Notes: generated by a model from the letters alone, not told the origin. Positions 12,502-25,720 are shown, counted from the stretch's first letter. The stretch: 64,000 nt of DNA from Epinephelus fuscoguttatus (GCF_011397635.1 NC_064757.1:32525839-32589838), one strand, 5' to 3'. Numbers and translations are program-made.

Positions 12502-12739
12502 TGATTGTGCAGATTTTCACTGTTTTTACCTCCATCTGTCTGACAAGTGACCTTACAATGAACAGGTGTATTGAAAATTGTTTGTACCGGTTTTTCGTTC
12601 TCTCATTTACTGATTAACACACATTTACAAGTACATATATTTTATATAACTGCAGGAATGTCCCATGTTTTTTCTCACCAATTGTCATTTTAAATACTTC
12701 AGATTTAGAACATCATGTGATTTATTTATATGGTATATC

Positions 12740-13075
12740 CATGGATGGATTACTGAACAGGCTTACCAGGCACAAGCCCAGGTGCCCAAAGTGTCAGAGG
12801 GGCCCCGCTTGCCTTCACTTGCGAAAATGTCAAATGTCAAATTAACATATATGGAGCAGGAAAACAATCACAATGACACAAAACTATAAAAAAAAGTACA
12901 CAAAATGACCTCAACGACACAAAACAACCACAAGGAGGCACAAAATGACCACAAGGACGACAAACAGATTCCAAGCCACCAAACAGACTGTGACCTGGTT
13001 CTATGTAGGACAGATGATGGATCCCTTTGCCAGGGGCCCATTGTTTCATAATCTGCCCATGGGTGTGTCTCTACA
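12740..13075. repeat. interspersed repeat with degenerate CACAAAATGACCACAAGGA units
   Basis: The edges carry GGGGCCC-type motifs (AGAGGGGCCCCGC near 12797, CAGGGGCCCATTG near 13032). The centre (about 12862-12985) holds imperfect repeats of CACAAAATGACCACAAGGA. This looks like a non-autonomous transposon with internal minisatellite. Family not assigned. Confidence 0.5.
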
Positions 13076-13769
13076 ATCACCAGAATTAAAGATATTTTCA
13101 GAGTTGTGTCAAATATTTCCACACCACAATCCTTGGCTCAATGCAGCTGCCATCCACCTTTTCAGTGCAGTCCAAACATCTGCTGTGATGTTTTAACGAA
13201 AATGTGGATGCACTTCATTTCATCTAAGGTATGACTATATTGCACATCAATGATTAGTATCTCAGTTACAGTATCATCTTCGTGCTGATTAATTGCCAGT
13301 TCCACCGAATCACATTCCCCACTCATAACGTAGTTCAGTCAGCTCCGCTCTGTGTTCTTATAAAGTTGCAGAACCGGTTCTGGAAACGACACAGTGTCAG
13401 ACTGCTGCTGTGATGTGGCTGCAGCAAAGTCAGCCACTGGAGTAGCATGTAATTAACTGCATATTAAATAGGGTGGCTTTGTGGCTGTTGGACTGTAGCC
13501 ATAAATGCAGGATGTGTCCATCCGGCCCTTTTCTTCTTGTTGACCATAAAGATTCAGCAGCACATGAACTTGCATAACCTGTTATGACTGATGCCCATCA
13601 CACACTCGTTTCCCTTTACACTCATACTGACACTATGAGCTGCTTATTAAAGTTTCTATGGAAATCCACCCACAGTGTTTTTTCCTCATTCCAAACTTCT
13701 GGTAAGTCCCAAACACCCAAGGAAACAAAAACAAATCATTTGAAGTTCACCAAACTGCGACTCAGTCAC

Positions 13770-14863
13770 AGATCTTATCATTTATTCATATTCACATATT
13801 ACTAGATGTTAAAAAAAAAAAAAAAAAAAAAGTCACAGTTCATAACAGAGAGTCAAAAGTCATACAGTAGTGACAACATCCTGAGTAACGTGAATAAACC
13901 ATGGGGATTTTAAAGAAGACAAAATCAAAATCCATTTCTAGATTTCCACAGTATATTCTACATAAAGTCTCGAGCGGAGGTGATTTGACGATTGTCCTGA
14001 ACACCCGGGCAGCTTTAGGAGTTTCCCCCCAAAAAATCCTTAGGAAACAAGGACAAACTAAAATGGACATCAGTGTGACCTAATGATACCATGATGTGCT
14101 ATAAAATACTACTAAGAAGTACTATGGCACAACAGAGGACATGTTTGAAATGCAACTGTCCATGTGGTGCAGAAACAAAACATGGAAATAAAAAAATCTA
14201 CATACTAAAAAGTACCACAGTCTCTCTCTCAGACACACGCAGCTTATCGGTGGCTGAAGCGAGCTGTGGCCGGAGCAGCCTCGACCCTCAGTAGTGCAGA
14301 GTTCACAGAAAACAAGCAGCATGACCTGACCCGCCAAACAAGTGTTTCACATCAACATGGAGCTTTGGGTCAACAGGAGCCACCAGCAGACAGTAAAGCC
14401 GAAGGAAACATTAGTGACATCCACTCAGCTGAGTCAGTATTATTGTGGTTTGATCTTTGGATCTATCAGGAGGATCTTCTTCGGCAGCTTTATGTCCCTC
14501 TGGTGCTTCTCTCTGACCGGGAGCAAAGTCCGCTCTCAGATTTTAGTCAACATCATTAAGATCCAAAATGTCCCACCTGGAAGCCGGTCTTCACACAGAC
14601 GTCCTCTGGTGTACTCTCACCCTCACCTTGTTGTGCTTTCTGGAAGGGGAAACACAAATGAGTGTTCACATGACAACAAAACAATAACACTGTTTAGCAC
14701 GAAGTGGAAAAAGTGCCGATCATGTGAGGTGATTTGTCTTTCTTTGATGAGCTGGGATACAAAGTTCAGACATGTGACGCTAAAAGGCACTTTGCAAGAT
14801 CGCTGTGTCAACAAAATCAGACTGAGGCTTCACCAAAGTCAAGTCAGGGCTTGTGTCTGTCCT
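13770..14863 (-). other. probable 3' UTR of the small membrane-protein gene
   Basis: Non-coding sequence downstream, on the minus strand, of the stop at 14864. An AATAAA on the minus strand lies at 13781-13786, about 1.08 kb past the stop, and an A-run sits at 13811-13830. Open frames here overlap on both strands and resemble no protein I know. Confidence 0.4.
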
Positions 14864-17800
14864 TTACCGTTGTGGTGGTGACACCATGCACTTCCAGAGG
14901 ACGGCGTAGAGACCGAGTAAGAAGACAATGAACACTGTGGCTGCAATTGCACCTGAAAGCACATAAATGTACATGTTAGAACACAACTACGCACATGACG
15001 ACATGTGCATGCAGCAGGATTCACTGTGCGTTGTATCATCTGCAGAAATAATTTGTTTATCCAGTTGAGTGAATGAACCAGTTCCTCCACATAAACAAAA
15101 ACTGTTCATGACTGTGTACGCTCATATTCATGCTCCTCATTTTCCTATCCATCATCACTGCACTATCACATGTCAAACACACTCTGCAAGAAAACACAAC
15201 TAGAGAATCCTTTCAGTGCTCTGGAGCCTTCTCCCTTCCTGTTAGGGGCTTGTAAATGTCATCTCTCAGAGCTCTGCAGACTATCATCCTGCATTCATAA
15301 TATTCCTGCCTGTTGCTGAGACCTGAGGAATTTCACTGCCCTTTCCAGATTTCTAGTCAGACTCTGGCGAGCTGACACTGTTCTGGCAGTGTTATATTTT
15401 TGAATGTGCATGACAAAAACCACCCGTCTCAGAGTATTTTTGGAAAATCCCAGCTTCTGACTCCGCCAGTGAAAATAACCCCCAGCAATTTGACCGAAAT
15501 GACAAGCTGTCCGTTGTTTTGCAATAATACTCAGACAAGAGCTGCCAAATAAAATGTTTTTGAATATCTGAAAGCTTTCTGGGGCTGTTGGTGGAGTAAC
15601 CTGATCCCCCTTTATTTGAGAGTCTTGACCCTCTGAGTGAAAATAGTCTTTGTGAGCTGTTGACTTAAGGTTCTCAGAAATCAGGTGTTTTTCTCCGAAA
15701 CAGATCCTAGAGTCTCAGCTTTTGCCATCACACAGACGACTGAGAGTCCCACAGGCTCAACTGAACAGGTTGAGGAACCCTTTTGTTTCTCAGGCTGTCA
15801 ACAGTGGGCTCAGTTTACCCGGGTCGAACACAGAATGTAATCGGAATAATCAATTTGTTGCTTTGCAACCATTTTTCTTTTGGTTACATGCTTTGTATTG
15901 TTGTTTTCATGTGTATTTATGTGATCCAGTTGAAATCAAATCAAACTACAGGGTGTAAACACATCAGATTTGTGTCAAAGCGGAGCTCACCAGGGATGAT
16001 TCCACTGCTGCTGGCTATAGAGTCCTCTGTGCCAGGATGGGTGGCAGCTGCTGTCGAACCTTCATGGGAAAAAATAGAAATACACAAAGCACAACAGTGC
16101 CAAAATGTAAGATTTTGTATGTGATACATTTGCCTGACTGATTCATGATTGAGACTACATGGGATGTAAAACCTCTTTGATCCAAACCCCTCTTGGACAT
16201 CTTGGGACTATTTTCTCTGTATAATGCACATACTATAACACTTCAATTAAAAGCTTTGTCCCAATTAAACGCCCAGTCCCTTTTACTAGCCCGGTGTGGC
16301 TACACATTTTGACAAATAAAAACCTGTCTCCACAATTCAATCATTAAGTTACTGAAACCATGAACGCCACAGAATGCAGTAATTCATTCAAATTTACCAG
16401 CCTGGTAAACAAGAGAGATGAAAGCGGTGGTAAAGTCAGATTATGTGTCTATTCCTCGATTAGCTGGTGAATTATTCATATTTCTTTACTCTGTAACGGT
16501 CCTAAGATCAAAAGGATCAGAGGGGTTTTTCATAAAAATTCATCTGAGTTGTAAATATTGTTTCAACAGGATAAAGAGGTGTCATGTCGGTATGCCAGGT
16601 GCTGTAATCATCAGGTGCTGTAAAACAAGTGTCATAATTCTGTCGGATGATCCAGCTCTGTCTGTCGGAGCTCGATCAAACGAATGATTCATAATTTACA
16701 AGTTATTCAAAGTCAAATTCTTATACAAGTAATATTCATACTGGTTTAAATGAACGATCTGATAGTAGGCCCCATCTTTGCTGAGAAACAGTTTTGTGTG
16801 AGAGGAGTTAAAAGCCTGTCCCAAAAATACAGGCCTGTTGAGTTCAGTGATTTAAGCAAATAATAGCCCGGGCTACCATAAAACTTTATTGTATATTTGA
16901 TCTATGCAGCAAAGACCAAAGGAGATTCCTTGTAAGTGAAACTCTACATGTTACTAAACCTTACTCTGATTCTGATTCTCTGTTAAACTAATTTATTAAG
17001 TTGTATTATATCCATTGTCTGTGTATTTACACTAATTTCCTCTGATACGTTAGTGGTTTTCAGCTCTGCACACCAGCTACAGTGTTTCACATAGTATGTT
17101 TCCATTATATCCCCTGGTCACATGGAATAATTTGCATTTTTGTGACCACCATTGTGACTTCATTTTGAACAGGGACTCAGTTTCAGTGGAGCTTTGGTAT
17201 TCCTGTGATGTTACTCTGACCTTAAATTAATTACCAGTCACCTGAAGCTGACATACCACTGATTGGAATTTACCTTAAGTGGTTTTCCTGTTTATCTGGC
17301 ACTGTTATCTGATCATAGGCACCATAGAAGTGGACAAACATGTAGTTCAGCTTTTTACCAGAATTTCTAAGACATAAGATACCAGCTTGTAACTATAAAC
17401 TCAGAGAAGAGTCAAAGGGAAAGATACAAGAAGACAAAACTCACCATTTCTGTGCTGCACGGTGTGTAAAAGCTGTCTGGTGAGATCTGGGTCAACCATC
17501 TGAAAATGCAGCAAAACATGTATTTGAACACAACAAATGTGGAGCAGAGGGCAGTGACAGGACAGCACAGGACACATTCAGGTACTTGATACTTGATAAA
17601 CCTGCCACTTTACACAAATATTTGGGACACAGAGAGAAGTAAAGAGAAATGGAGAAGTTAAGTGCAGGCTGGATCAGCTTGCAGTCATGCTGCTTTCTGC
17701 AGGGGTTGGAAACTTGCTACAGGAAGTCAAATAATGTGGAAAATCAGAGCGCTTCGGGCAACGACAGGCAGCACAGATAAGAAAACGTGCAAGATAAGAA

Positions 17801-18163
17801 AATATAAGTGGCCCATATATTTCCAAAACATTTCCGTCGAGACATTTGCTCCTGCAGCAAAGTTACAAAGCAGCTTCCGGTGGAGGTAAAAACTTTTAAG
17901 AGTAACAGGAGGCTTGTAAACAAGTAAATCAGTGACGGGTCAGGTTTTAACCGTCGTGCAGCAGCACCGAGAGAGAGAGAGGGAGGCTCACTCCTGGATA
18001 CACAGACTTGTTTTGCTCCATGGCTGCTCTTCAGACAGAGCAGAAAAAGCGTTTGTTTCCTTCTTTAGCTTCTTACCTTTGAGCTGTTTCCGCTGCTGAT
18101 GATTGTTTTGCTCTTGTTTTTCACCTCGGTCCACATTTTTGAGGCTGTGCGGTCAGACTTCAT
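14864..18163 (-). CDS. small single-pass membrane protein, 99 aa, unrecognised
   Basis: Four exons on the minus strand: 18077-18163, 17445-17499, 15991-16059, 14864-14952. All junctions are GT/AG and the phases join without a stop, giving 99 residues. The N-terminal half is hydrophilic and rich in Ser, Thr and Lys (starts MKSDRTASKMW, later STAAATHPGTEDSIASSSG). A hydrophobic segment follows (GAIAATVFIVFLLGLYAVLW) and a short tail KCMVSPPQR. With no signal peptide, it is likely a single-pass protein with a short C-terminal tail; the side of the membrane is not certain. The frame stays open upstream of 18163 to another ATG at 18283, so a longer N-terminus is possible. I do not recognise the family. 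It lies between lifr and ykt6, on the same strand as ykt6. The coherent phase across three introns is the main evidence that it is real. Confidence 0.7.
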
Positions 18164-18390
18164 CAGTTCATCATGTTTTCTTCCTCTCACCTCAGCTGTG
18201 CGCCCAGACGCGCCTCTCGTGCTGCGTTCAAGGGCTTCTTTTAAACTCGTACTTCCCCAGACGATAATGTGATACATGTACATGTATTGAATTTTAATAA
18301 ATGAGATACATACTACCTACATATGAAGTAAATACATATATGTACAAACTATACATGAAACACATTAGAAAACAAAACATTTTTATATGT

Positions 18391-18500
18391 TGATAATGTA
18401 TGTCTGGTGTCAGGGGCATAAATATAGACAGTGCAGGCAGTGGTTGCACTGGGGCCCCCCGGGGTGGAGTGGCTCAATTGCAACCTGGAAATACACCCAT
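18391..18500. repeat. fragment of a teleost interspersed repeat
   Basis: Sequence of the type GACAGTGCAGGCAGTGG followed by TTGCACTGGGGCCCCCC is one I associate with a widespread fish non-autonomous element. Only one copy is in the window, so this is recognition from memory. Confidence 0.4.
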
Positions 18501-18537
18501 GTATGAATTTGAAATTGTTTTGCACACAGGATGTGAA

Positions 18538-18539
<2 letters not shown>

Positions 18540-18577
<38 letters not shown>
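18540..18577. repeat. (TA)n microsatellite at the Tc1 insertion point
   Basis: An alternating TA run directly before the left end of the Tc1 element. Tc1 elements insert at TA, so this is a natural target or a post-insertion expansion. Confidence 0.95.
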
Positions 18578-18580
<3 letters not shown>

Positions 18581-18582
<2 letters not shown>

Positions 18583-20203
18583 GTACAGGCCAAAAGTTTG
18601 GACACACCTTCTCATTCAATGCGTTTTCTTTATTTTCATGACTATTTACATTGTAGATTCTCACTGAAGGCATCAAAACTATGAATGAACACATGTGGAG
18701 TTATGTACTTAACACAAAAGGTGAAATAACTGAAAACATGTTTTATATTCTAGTTTCTTCAAAATAGCCACCCTTTGCTCTGATTACTGCTTTGCACACT
18801 CTTGGCATTCTCTCCATGAGCTTCAAGAGGTAGTCACCTGAAATGGTTTTCCAACAGTCTTGAAGGAGTTCCCAGAGGTGTTTAGCACTTGTTGGCCGCT
18901 TTGCCTTCACTCTGCGGTCCAGCTCACCCCAAACCATCTCGATTGGGTTCAGGTCCGGTGACTGTGGAGGCCAGGTCATCTGCCGCAGCACTCCATCACT
19001 CTCCTTCTTGGTCAAATAGCCCTTACACAGCCTGGAGGTGTGTTTGGGGTCATTGTCCTGTTGAAAAATAAATGATCGTCCAACTAAACGCAAACCGGAT
19101 GGGATGGCATGTCGCTGCAGGATGCTGTGGTAGCCATGCTGGTTCAGTGTGCCTTCAATTTTGAATAAATCCCCAACAGTGTCACCAGCAAAACACCCCA
19201 CACCATCACACCTCCTCCTCCATGCTTCACAGTGGGAACCAGGCATGTGGAATCCATCCGTTCACCTTTTCTGCGTCTCACAAAGACACGGCGGTTGGAA
19301 CCAAAGATCTCAAATTTGGACTCATCAGACCAAAGCACAGATTTCCACTGGTCTAATGTCCATTCCTTGTGTTTCTTGGCCCAAACAAATCTCTTCTGCT
19401 TGTTGCCTCTCCTTAGCAGTGGTTTCCTAGCAGCTATTTGACCATGAAGGCCTGATTCGCGCAGTCTCCTCTTAACAGTTGTTCTAGAGATGGGTCTGCT
19501 GCTAGAACTCTGTGTGGCATTCATCTGGTCTCTGATCTGAACTGCTGTTAACTTGCGATTTCTGAGGCTGGTGACTCGGATGAACTTATCCTCAGAAGCA
19601 GAGGTGACTCTTGGTCTTCCTTTCCTGGGTCGGTCCTCATGTGTGCTAGTTTCGTTGTAGCGCTTGATGGTTTTTGCGACTCCACTTGGGGACACATTTA
19701 AAGTTTTTGCAATTTTCCGGACTGACTGACCTTCATTTCTTAAAGTAATGATGGCCACTCGTTTTTCTTTAGTTAGCTGATTGGTTCTTGCCATAATATG
19801 AATTTTAACAGTTGTCCAATAGGGCTGTCGGCTGTGTATTAACCTGACTTCTGCACAACACAACTGATGGTCCCAACCCCATTGATAAAGCAAGAAATTC
19901 CACTAATTAACCCTGATAAGGCACACCTGTGAAGTGGAAACCATTTCAGGTGACTACCTCTTGAAGCTCATGGAGAGAATGCCAAGAGTGTGCAAAGCAG
20001 TAATCAGAGCAAAGGGTGGCTATTTTGAAGAAACTAGAATATAAAACATGTTTTCAGTTATTTCACCTTTTTTTGTTAAGTACATAACTCCACGTGTTCA
20101 TTCATAGTTTTGATGCCTTCAGTGAGAATCTACAATGTAAATAGTCATGAAAATAAAGAAAACGCATTGAATGAGAAGGTGTGTCCAAACTTTTGGCCTG
20201 TAC

Positions 20204-20205
<2 letters not shown>
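18581..20205 (-). mobile_element. Tc1/mariner transposon, nearly complete, one frameshift
   Basis: 1625-bp element with long terminal inverted repeats (about 270 bp: 18581-18850 and 19936-20205), both ending CAGTACAGGCC. The transposase runs on the minus strand from ATG at 19794 (MARTNQLTKEKR) to the stop at 18743. It has an N-terminal helix-turn-helix region (SVRKIAKTLNVSPSGVAKTI) and DDE residues in WSDESKFEIFG, FQQDNDPKHTS and PDLNPIE. The frame shifts once in about 19150-19190, just after GGGGVMVWG; otherwise it is open, so the copy is young but not functional as it stands. The right-hand repeat also contains the last 100 bp or so of the coding sequence, so the inverted repeats reach into the gene. 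The flanks are TA-rich. Confidence 0.95.

Positions 20206-20208
<3 letters not shown>

Positions 20209-20262
<54 letters not shown>
20209..20262. repeat. (TG)n(TA)n microsatellite
   Basis: About 28 bp of TG followed by about 24 bp of TA, directly after the right end of the Tc1 element. Confidence 0.95.
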
Positions 20263-20269
<7 letters not shown>

Positions 20270-22965
20270 ACCATTTCAAAACGACTTGTATGTCAAAAAT
20301 TAATGAGAAAGGCATATATAAGCATACATAACTTTTGTATGTTGTTTTATAAATACGTATAATATATAAATTACATATATATCATTAACATATATGGTAG
20401 CAACATATAATACCATACAAAAATCAGTATATAGGTCTAGATATTTTAGTATATGCACATGTAATTTTACTATCAGTTGATTTATGTCATAAACTTTATC
20501 TTTATTCAGGGGATGAATTATATTTCCATGTGGGTTACACTTAACAAAGACAAGAACCTCGGGCTGTGTTGTATTATATATTTTCATTAAAGGAAAAGTA
20601 TTAAAATGTTTATTTAGTTGTCTAAATTATAAATTAGTTGTAACTTTTGATATCAGTCTTCCTTAAGTGTAATTTATATATACAAAAAGCCCAACCAGAT
20701 TCTTGACAATGAATGGTTTGCTTTCACACGTGGGCTAACATTTGTTGAAGAAACCTCTCTGCTAACCACCTCATTTATAATAATATAAAAATTGTATCCA
20801 CCAAATACACTTGAGGCTTTCAAGGATTCCAAGGCAAGAATTTCCTACAACACCTGAAGGGTGCATCAGCTTCTTCACTGGCCTTCCTGTTGAGAGGAGG
20901 AGGAAAGGCTGCACAGTTCCCTGTTTGCTGATTTAAGATATGGATATCAAAGATAGGCCTGATAACTTCCAGACACTGCACAGGACAAGTTTACCTTCAC
21001 GCTGTTTACCAGGATTTCCTGCGACACTTCAATGCCACCTTGGAGAGATAACACCAGCACACCAGGAGCCATTGTTTGTGTTTATCTATACCAGATTACA
21101 TGTTCTGTAAACAATCAGTGTTCCAAAAACAAAATGTTAATACAGACAGAAAAGAACAGTTTATTATCTGAAGTCTTTGTCTTATATTTGCAGACCAAAA
21201 CGTTTAATGCAGACCGTTGAGCACACAGATTTTCAAATTTAGCACATTAATTTTGAAAAGAAGAAATTCAACAAATCTCAGAAATAACCCTGGGCACGCT
21301 TCACATGAATTAGTTATAAGAATAGCATATACAAAGGTCAATTTAATGTCCTTTATGAGAAATGTGTCCATTTATTCTCTCTGCTATAAAAGGAGAGACA
21401 CACACCAACAGTCTGCAGAGATATTGCACAAAAAGTTTACACTGTAAAAGCAGAAAGAGCGACTCAGATCACACAAACACAACAGTCCTCACACACAGGC
21501 ACTCAACAGCAATGTAGCCTGCAGATGTATATCAGCAAATCATACACACATACATGCACACACACTGCAGAAAGCGAGCAGAGAAACGTCTAAAACACAC
21601 AACCAAAGGCATCTCTTTATCTTATTCTCTTCAGCAGATCCTGAAGACAGACGCCTCTAACCTTTCAGACCTAAACACGAAGCAAACAGTACTGACAGTG
21701 AAAAGAAACGCCAGCTGTGGAGTGTCTTAAAAATAAGATGTGAAATCAGTCGGTTTATGTCCGTCCTCTTTTAAAACTTTATATCAGCTTCTTTACAAGC
21801 GCACAATAAGAAGCCAGGTCTCCCAGAGTCACCTCAGTCACAATAAACGATGGTAAATGTTAGTGATCCCAGCTTTGAGAGACTGCATAGGTCTGGGAAA
21901 AAAAGTTGCTAAAGTGTCATGTGTGTTGGCTACCAGAGTGAAAAGCATGGCTACAATACCTAAAGTAAAAGAGAAGAGCGTACAGGTCCTGTCCTTCACA
22001 CGAGATGACATGGTTTATAAAGAGGACGGGGGGCGTTACATGTTAGCCACACTGCAATAAGGCTGCATCTATAAAGAAATATCTCTCTACATTTCACATC
22101 TACACTCCCGCTTCTCATCAGCTTTAAGATGCTTCATCACTCAATAACACACTCACCCAAAGTGGGAATGTTTAAGGTTTCATTTAACACTATAAGACAG
22201 AGAAAAATCAATGACGTCACGTAACTTAATCCAGTCTAGCAAAGATGTTTTAAAGTCATTGCAAAATTCGGTCAGATTTTGATATCACACGTCCAAGCAG
22301 ACACTCACATTAGAGATTTTAACCTGACCTCAACACTGAGGCTCACTGGAACAATAAAAGTGACGAAACAGGGCCACCTAGTGGGCAGCAGAGGTTATGC
22401 CTGCAGGAAAGAGACAGCTTGGGTTTTGAATAATTGAACCGCAACAGTGACGCATTTAATGAAATCACTATATAAGACTGAGAGATTGTCAGAGTTGCCC
22501 TGAAGCAGAAGCACAACCGTGGTTAATACTCTTTGAAGAATTTTTACGTGTTGAAATCAAACTATCGCGATTTGATTCAATCAGAATAACATTAAATGGT
22601 TTGAAGACGTTTCAACAACACATCACCGATTACACGACATCACACTATTATGTCCGCAGCTGGTATTGAAACACCACACAGATGTTTTACCCTTTGAAAA
22701 GGTTAAAATAATTCGAATGTTACTTCTTCCCCCGACCAAACCCCATCACTCCTTCAGCCCCCATCAGTCGCAATCTGGACAGGTCTCACTTAAGACTGGT
22801 CACCACCTTCCACCCTTCCGTGCTCTCATCCCGGCGCCCCATCCCGGATTAGACAGCGTTCCTTTCTGTCCTATGCGTTGAGAGCTGGTGGCTGGTGCGT
22901 GATGGGAGTTGTAGGAAAAGCAGAAAGGCAGAGAGAGGCGTGTCCGCGAGGACGAGGCAGCGGCA
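20263..22965 (-). other. intergenic sequence and probable ykt6 3' UTR
   Basis: No coding exon seen. The part from about 21150 to 22965 is unique-looking and may be a long ykt6 3' UTR on the minus strand; an AATAAA on that strand lies near 21160. The part from 20263 to about 20700 is AT-rich spacer after the Tc1 element. Limits are inferred. Confidence 0.4.
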
Positions 22966-25720
22966 TCACATGATTTCACAGCATGAGTTCTGTTTCCGTG
23001 CCTGCGCAGTTAACATGAACACACATGCACGCAGTCAGGCATCGTAACAGTTAATGACCATTAGACTTCCAGTTCAGCGATAACAATCAGAGTTGTCGGT
23101 ACTTACAGTCTTGTAGAAGGCTTTGGACTGGTTTCCCAGGTGCTCTGACTTTGCTACAAGATCATCCAGTTTCTCTCCTCTCTCCAACAAACTTTCCATA
23201 GTGTTGTGCTACAGAAACAACAGATGTGCTTATGAGGTATTGTGCAGTGTAAAGACTTCTGGAAATGCTAAGTTGTGTTTCAGGCATGCAGAGCTACAGT
23301 TTGGACCATCGCACTCTGGTGTGAACATCAAATTTTCACACAAAATGGTTCACAGTGGCAGCTGTGGAGCCCAGAACTTGAGGCTGAGAAGAAACTACCT
23401 GTTGCCCCTCTCAGTTTAGCTCTCTAGTAGTGTGTGTTTTCTATATCCTATGTGTGTGTTTGGCCATAATGAAATACAAACATCAGAATCTTACCAAAAT
23501 GATCTTTGTCTCATCCAGCTCTGCCTGCACTTTGGTCATTGCATCTGCTTCCCTGGGGTTCTGGGGAAAAAACAACATGAATTTCAACTTTATGTTCCCA
23601 ACTATACGTTAACTTAAAAACACATTTAAGTATTGTTTAGTAAACACTGTAAAACAACATAAGAAAATAGAGAATATGACAAACATACTCATGGGCTATC
23701 GGGGTTTCCTTTCACATATTTTCTGATAAGCAGATTACACACTGACCTGGTATTTAGCAAGATGAATATCCAGGGCTTTGTAGTTTATGGTATCAGGATT
23801 ACCAGAGGGCCAGTCTATACTGTCCACTTGTCTGGAGAACTCTTCTAATACCTAAAAACAGAATGAGATCTCAATACTGACAGCAAAGTGCAATAATGAT
23901 GTGTCTTAATTTACATGTTTGGGTACACACCTTGTCTAGCAATGTGAAACAGACTCTCTGTGGATATTCAGTGTCTGCGATGACCACAGCACTCAGGTTG
24001 TCATTTCTTACATACACATGGCACAGGTACTCTGAAAGAAAGAGGAACCATGTATGATATGAGCAAAACAGAAGTGTGATTTTAAAAGAGGGCAGTTCCT
24101 GGTATTATGGTGCAGGTGTATTGCGAGCATGTTGGTGTACTATGCTAAGAAAAGCATGAGTAGAAGTGATAACTTTGTTAATATAATGTTCTTCTTATAA
24201 TGACTGATATGCAACCATCATGCATTGTGGCTGTGCTTGTCTTTTTTTTTTTTTTTTTTTACATAAGCTTCATAAACATGCTGTTACAAATTTCTATAAT
24301 TTTAATGATTCGACTTGTTTCATGCTGATTGTGTGAAAAGGGGTGTTGTATGTTTTTTTATTGAACAGCTGACAGTTATAATACACAGGAAATACGGGGA
24401 AGGAGAGAGGTATAACATGCAGCCAAGGTCCCTGGACAGAATCTTTTCAGAGTAGGGGTGGATGATATGACCCTAAAATAATATCACAATATTTCAGGGT
24501 ATTTTTGCAATAATGATATTCTTGTTGATATGACAAACTAGTAAAAAAAAATATTATTAATTAAAGAAAATAGAATTGCAACAAAATAAGTGATATAGTT
24601 TTTCAGTTTGTCTTCAAATATTCAGTAAAAATTAAAATGATTCTCATTTCTTTAGTTCATTCTTTAGTTTGTGAACAACAACAGTAACTCAGACTGAGAG
24701 TCAGATTCTGTTACAATATTAATAGTTCAACTAAGAAAAACCACCACAAAATACAGATTTAAACAGCTCCCAAATACAAAAAAAGTACTCTGGGATCTAT
24801 ATATAAATCAACAGGTGATTTCCTTCTTTTAGTAAAATCCTAAATGATTGAGTTGTTTTTTTTTCCACCTGGACCTTTATGCTCTGCCAATTCTCCTCTA
24901 ATCATCACACTGTAACCTGTGACAGGCTGTTATGCTACAATAAGTACTGCACATCCACTTTTATGTAGTTTAAGCCCCAAATGTTCTTAAATCCGAGAAA
25001 CGCTCCTGCTTACAACTGACCAGCACGGAGCTGCTGCAACTGGCCCCTGCCCTCCTGCCAATTTGCAAAAAATGGCCTCTACACAGAGTAAGTTAAGTAT
25101 CCTGGTTGTGCATCTTAACCACTCAGGCACCAGGATGCCCCTTGTATTGCAAATATTAACTACATGTGTCTGCTGTGTGCATAACTCATTGCTGATACTG
25201 TTATGTAGACTGGGTGGCACCAATCTACTGAGATATTGAAAGGGTTATGATAAATAAAAATAACAATTAACTTTTAAATATTCTGATATTGGGCTGAACC
25301 TGCTCATGTTTACCTTGTTCTTTGACAGAGGCACGGCTTCCTTGTGATGTCCGCTCAACAATCAAGGCACTGGTGAAGGTCATGAACTCCTGAACACTGA
25401 ATAGACCAAAGTAATAATGTCACTAGTGGGGAAGTATCCCAGTATGAGAAGGAATAATTTATATTAAACACTGTATTATGGCTTGTAATCAGTAACCAGT
25501 TGCTGCAAACTTTGCAACCTCTCTACAATCTACATACAGAGAGTGAAGACAAAAAGGTCAAACACACACTAAAATATTTACTCAGTCAGATGCAGGTTAT
25601 ATTCAGTCAGACTCACCTGGAGCGCTGAAAGAAGCTGAAGGAGGAGAGGTCAAAGGCTGATTTGAGGAGGTTGGCTTTGGTCGCTCCTTTGTGGTGGATA
25701 CTGAGGCTGTAGAGCTTCAT
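22966..25720 (-). CDS. ykt6: R-SNARE YKT6 homolog, complete
   Basis: A prenylated, palmitoylated SNARE acting in ER-Golgi, endosomal and autophagosome fusion. Seven coding exons on the minus strand: 25617-25720, 25314-25396, 23931-24031, 23747-23851, 23495-23560, 23107-23208, 22966-23001. They sum to 597 nt, 198 residues, the same length as the human protein. The N-terminal longin domain starts MKLYSLSIHHKG and includes FSFFQRSSVQEFMTF and DYLCHVYVRND-like sequence. The R-SNARE coiled coil carries the zero-layer Arg in MESLLERGEKLDDL. The C-terminus CCEIM gives the palmitoylated Cys followed by the CaaX Cys. The last exon, 36 nt, encodes only the C-terminal 11 residues. All lipid-attachment residues are present. 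It is divergent from gck, as expected for the conserved MYL7-GCK-YKT6 block. Confidence 0.97.
24350..24440 (-). mobile_element. SINE tail fragment
   Basis: The minus strand reads GGCTGCATGTTATACC, then CTGTCAGCTGTTCAATAAA, similar to the 3' part of the SINE family whose head is at 12366-12501. Degenerate; it lies in a ykt6 intron. Confidence 0.4.
24455..24830. repeat. hAT-like MITE remnant
   Basis: It starts GTAGGGGTGGATGATATGA and continues with CACAATATTTCAGGG and alternating AT-rich sequence, the look of a common fish element with a GGGGTGG(G/A)CGATAT terminus. The other end is unclear and may lie near 25270-25300. It is in a ykt6 intron. Confidence 0.35.

Larger units (their letters stand above)
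11731..13760. other. intergenic region between two convergent genes
   Basis: It contains the SINE head at 12366-12501 and the repeat at 12740-13075. I see no credible exon elsewhere. It lies between the 3' ends of lifr (+) and the small membrane-protein gene (-). Confidence 0.6.

Noticed and set aside
14342-14881. 179-codon open frame on the plus strand
   Set aside because: It lies over the 3' UTR and last exon of the minus-strand membrane-protein gene. It has no recognisable domain and no splice or promoter context.
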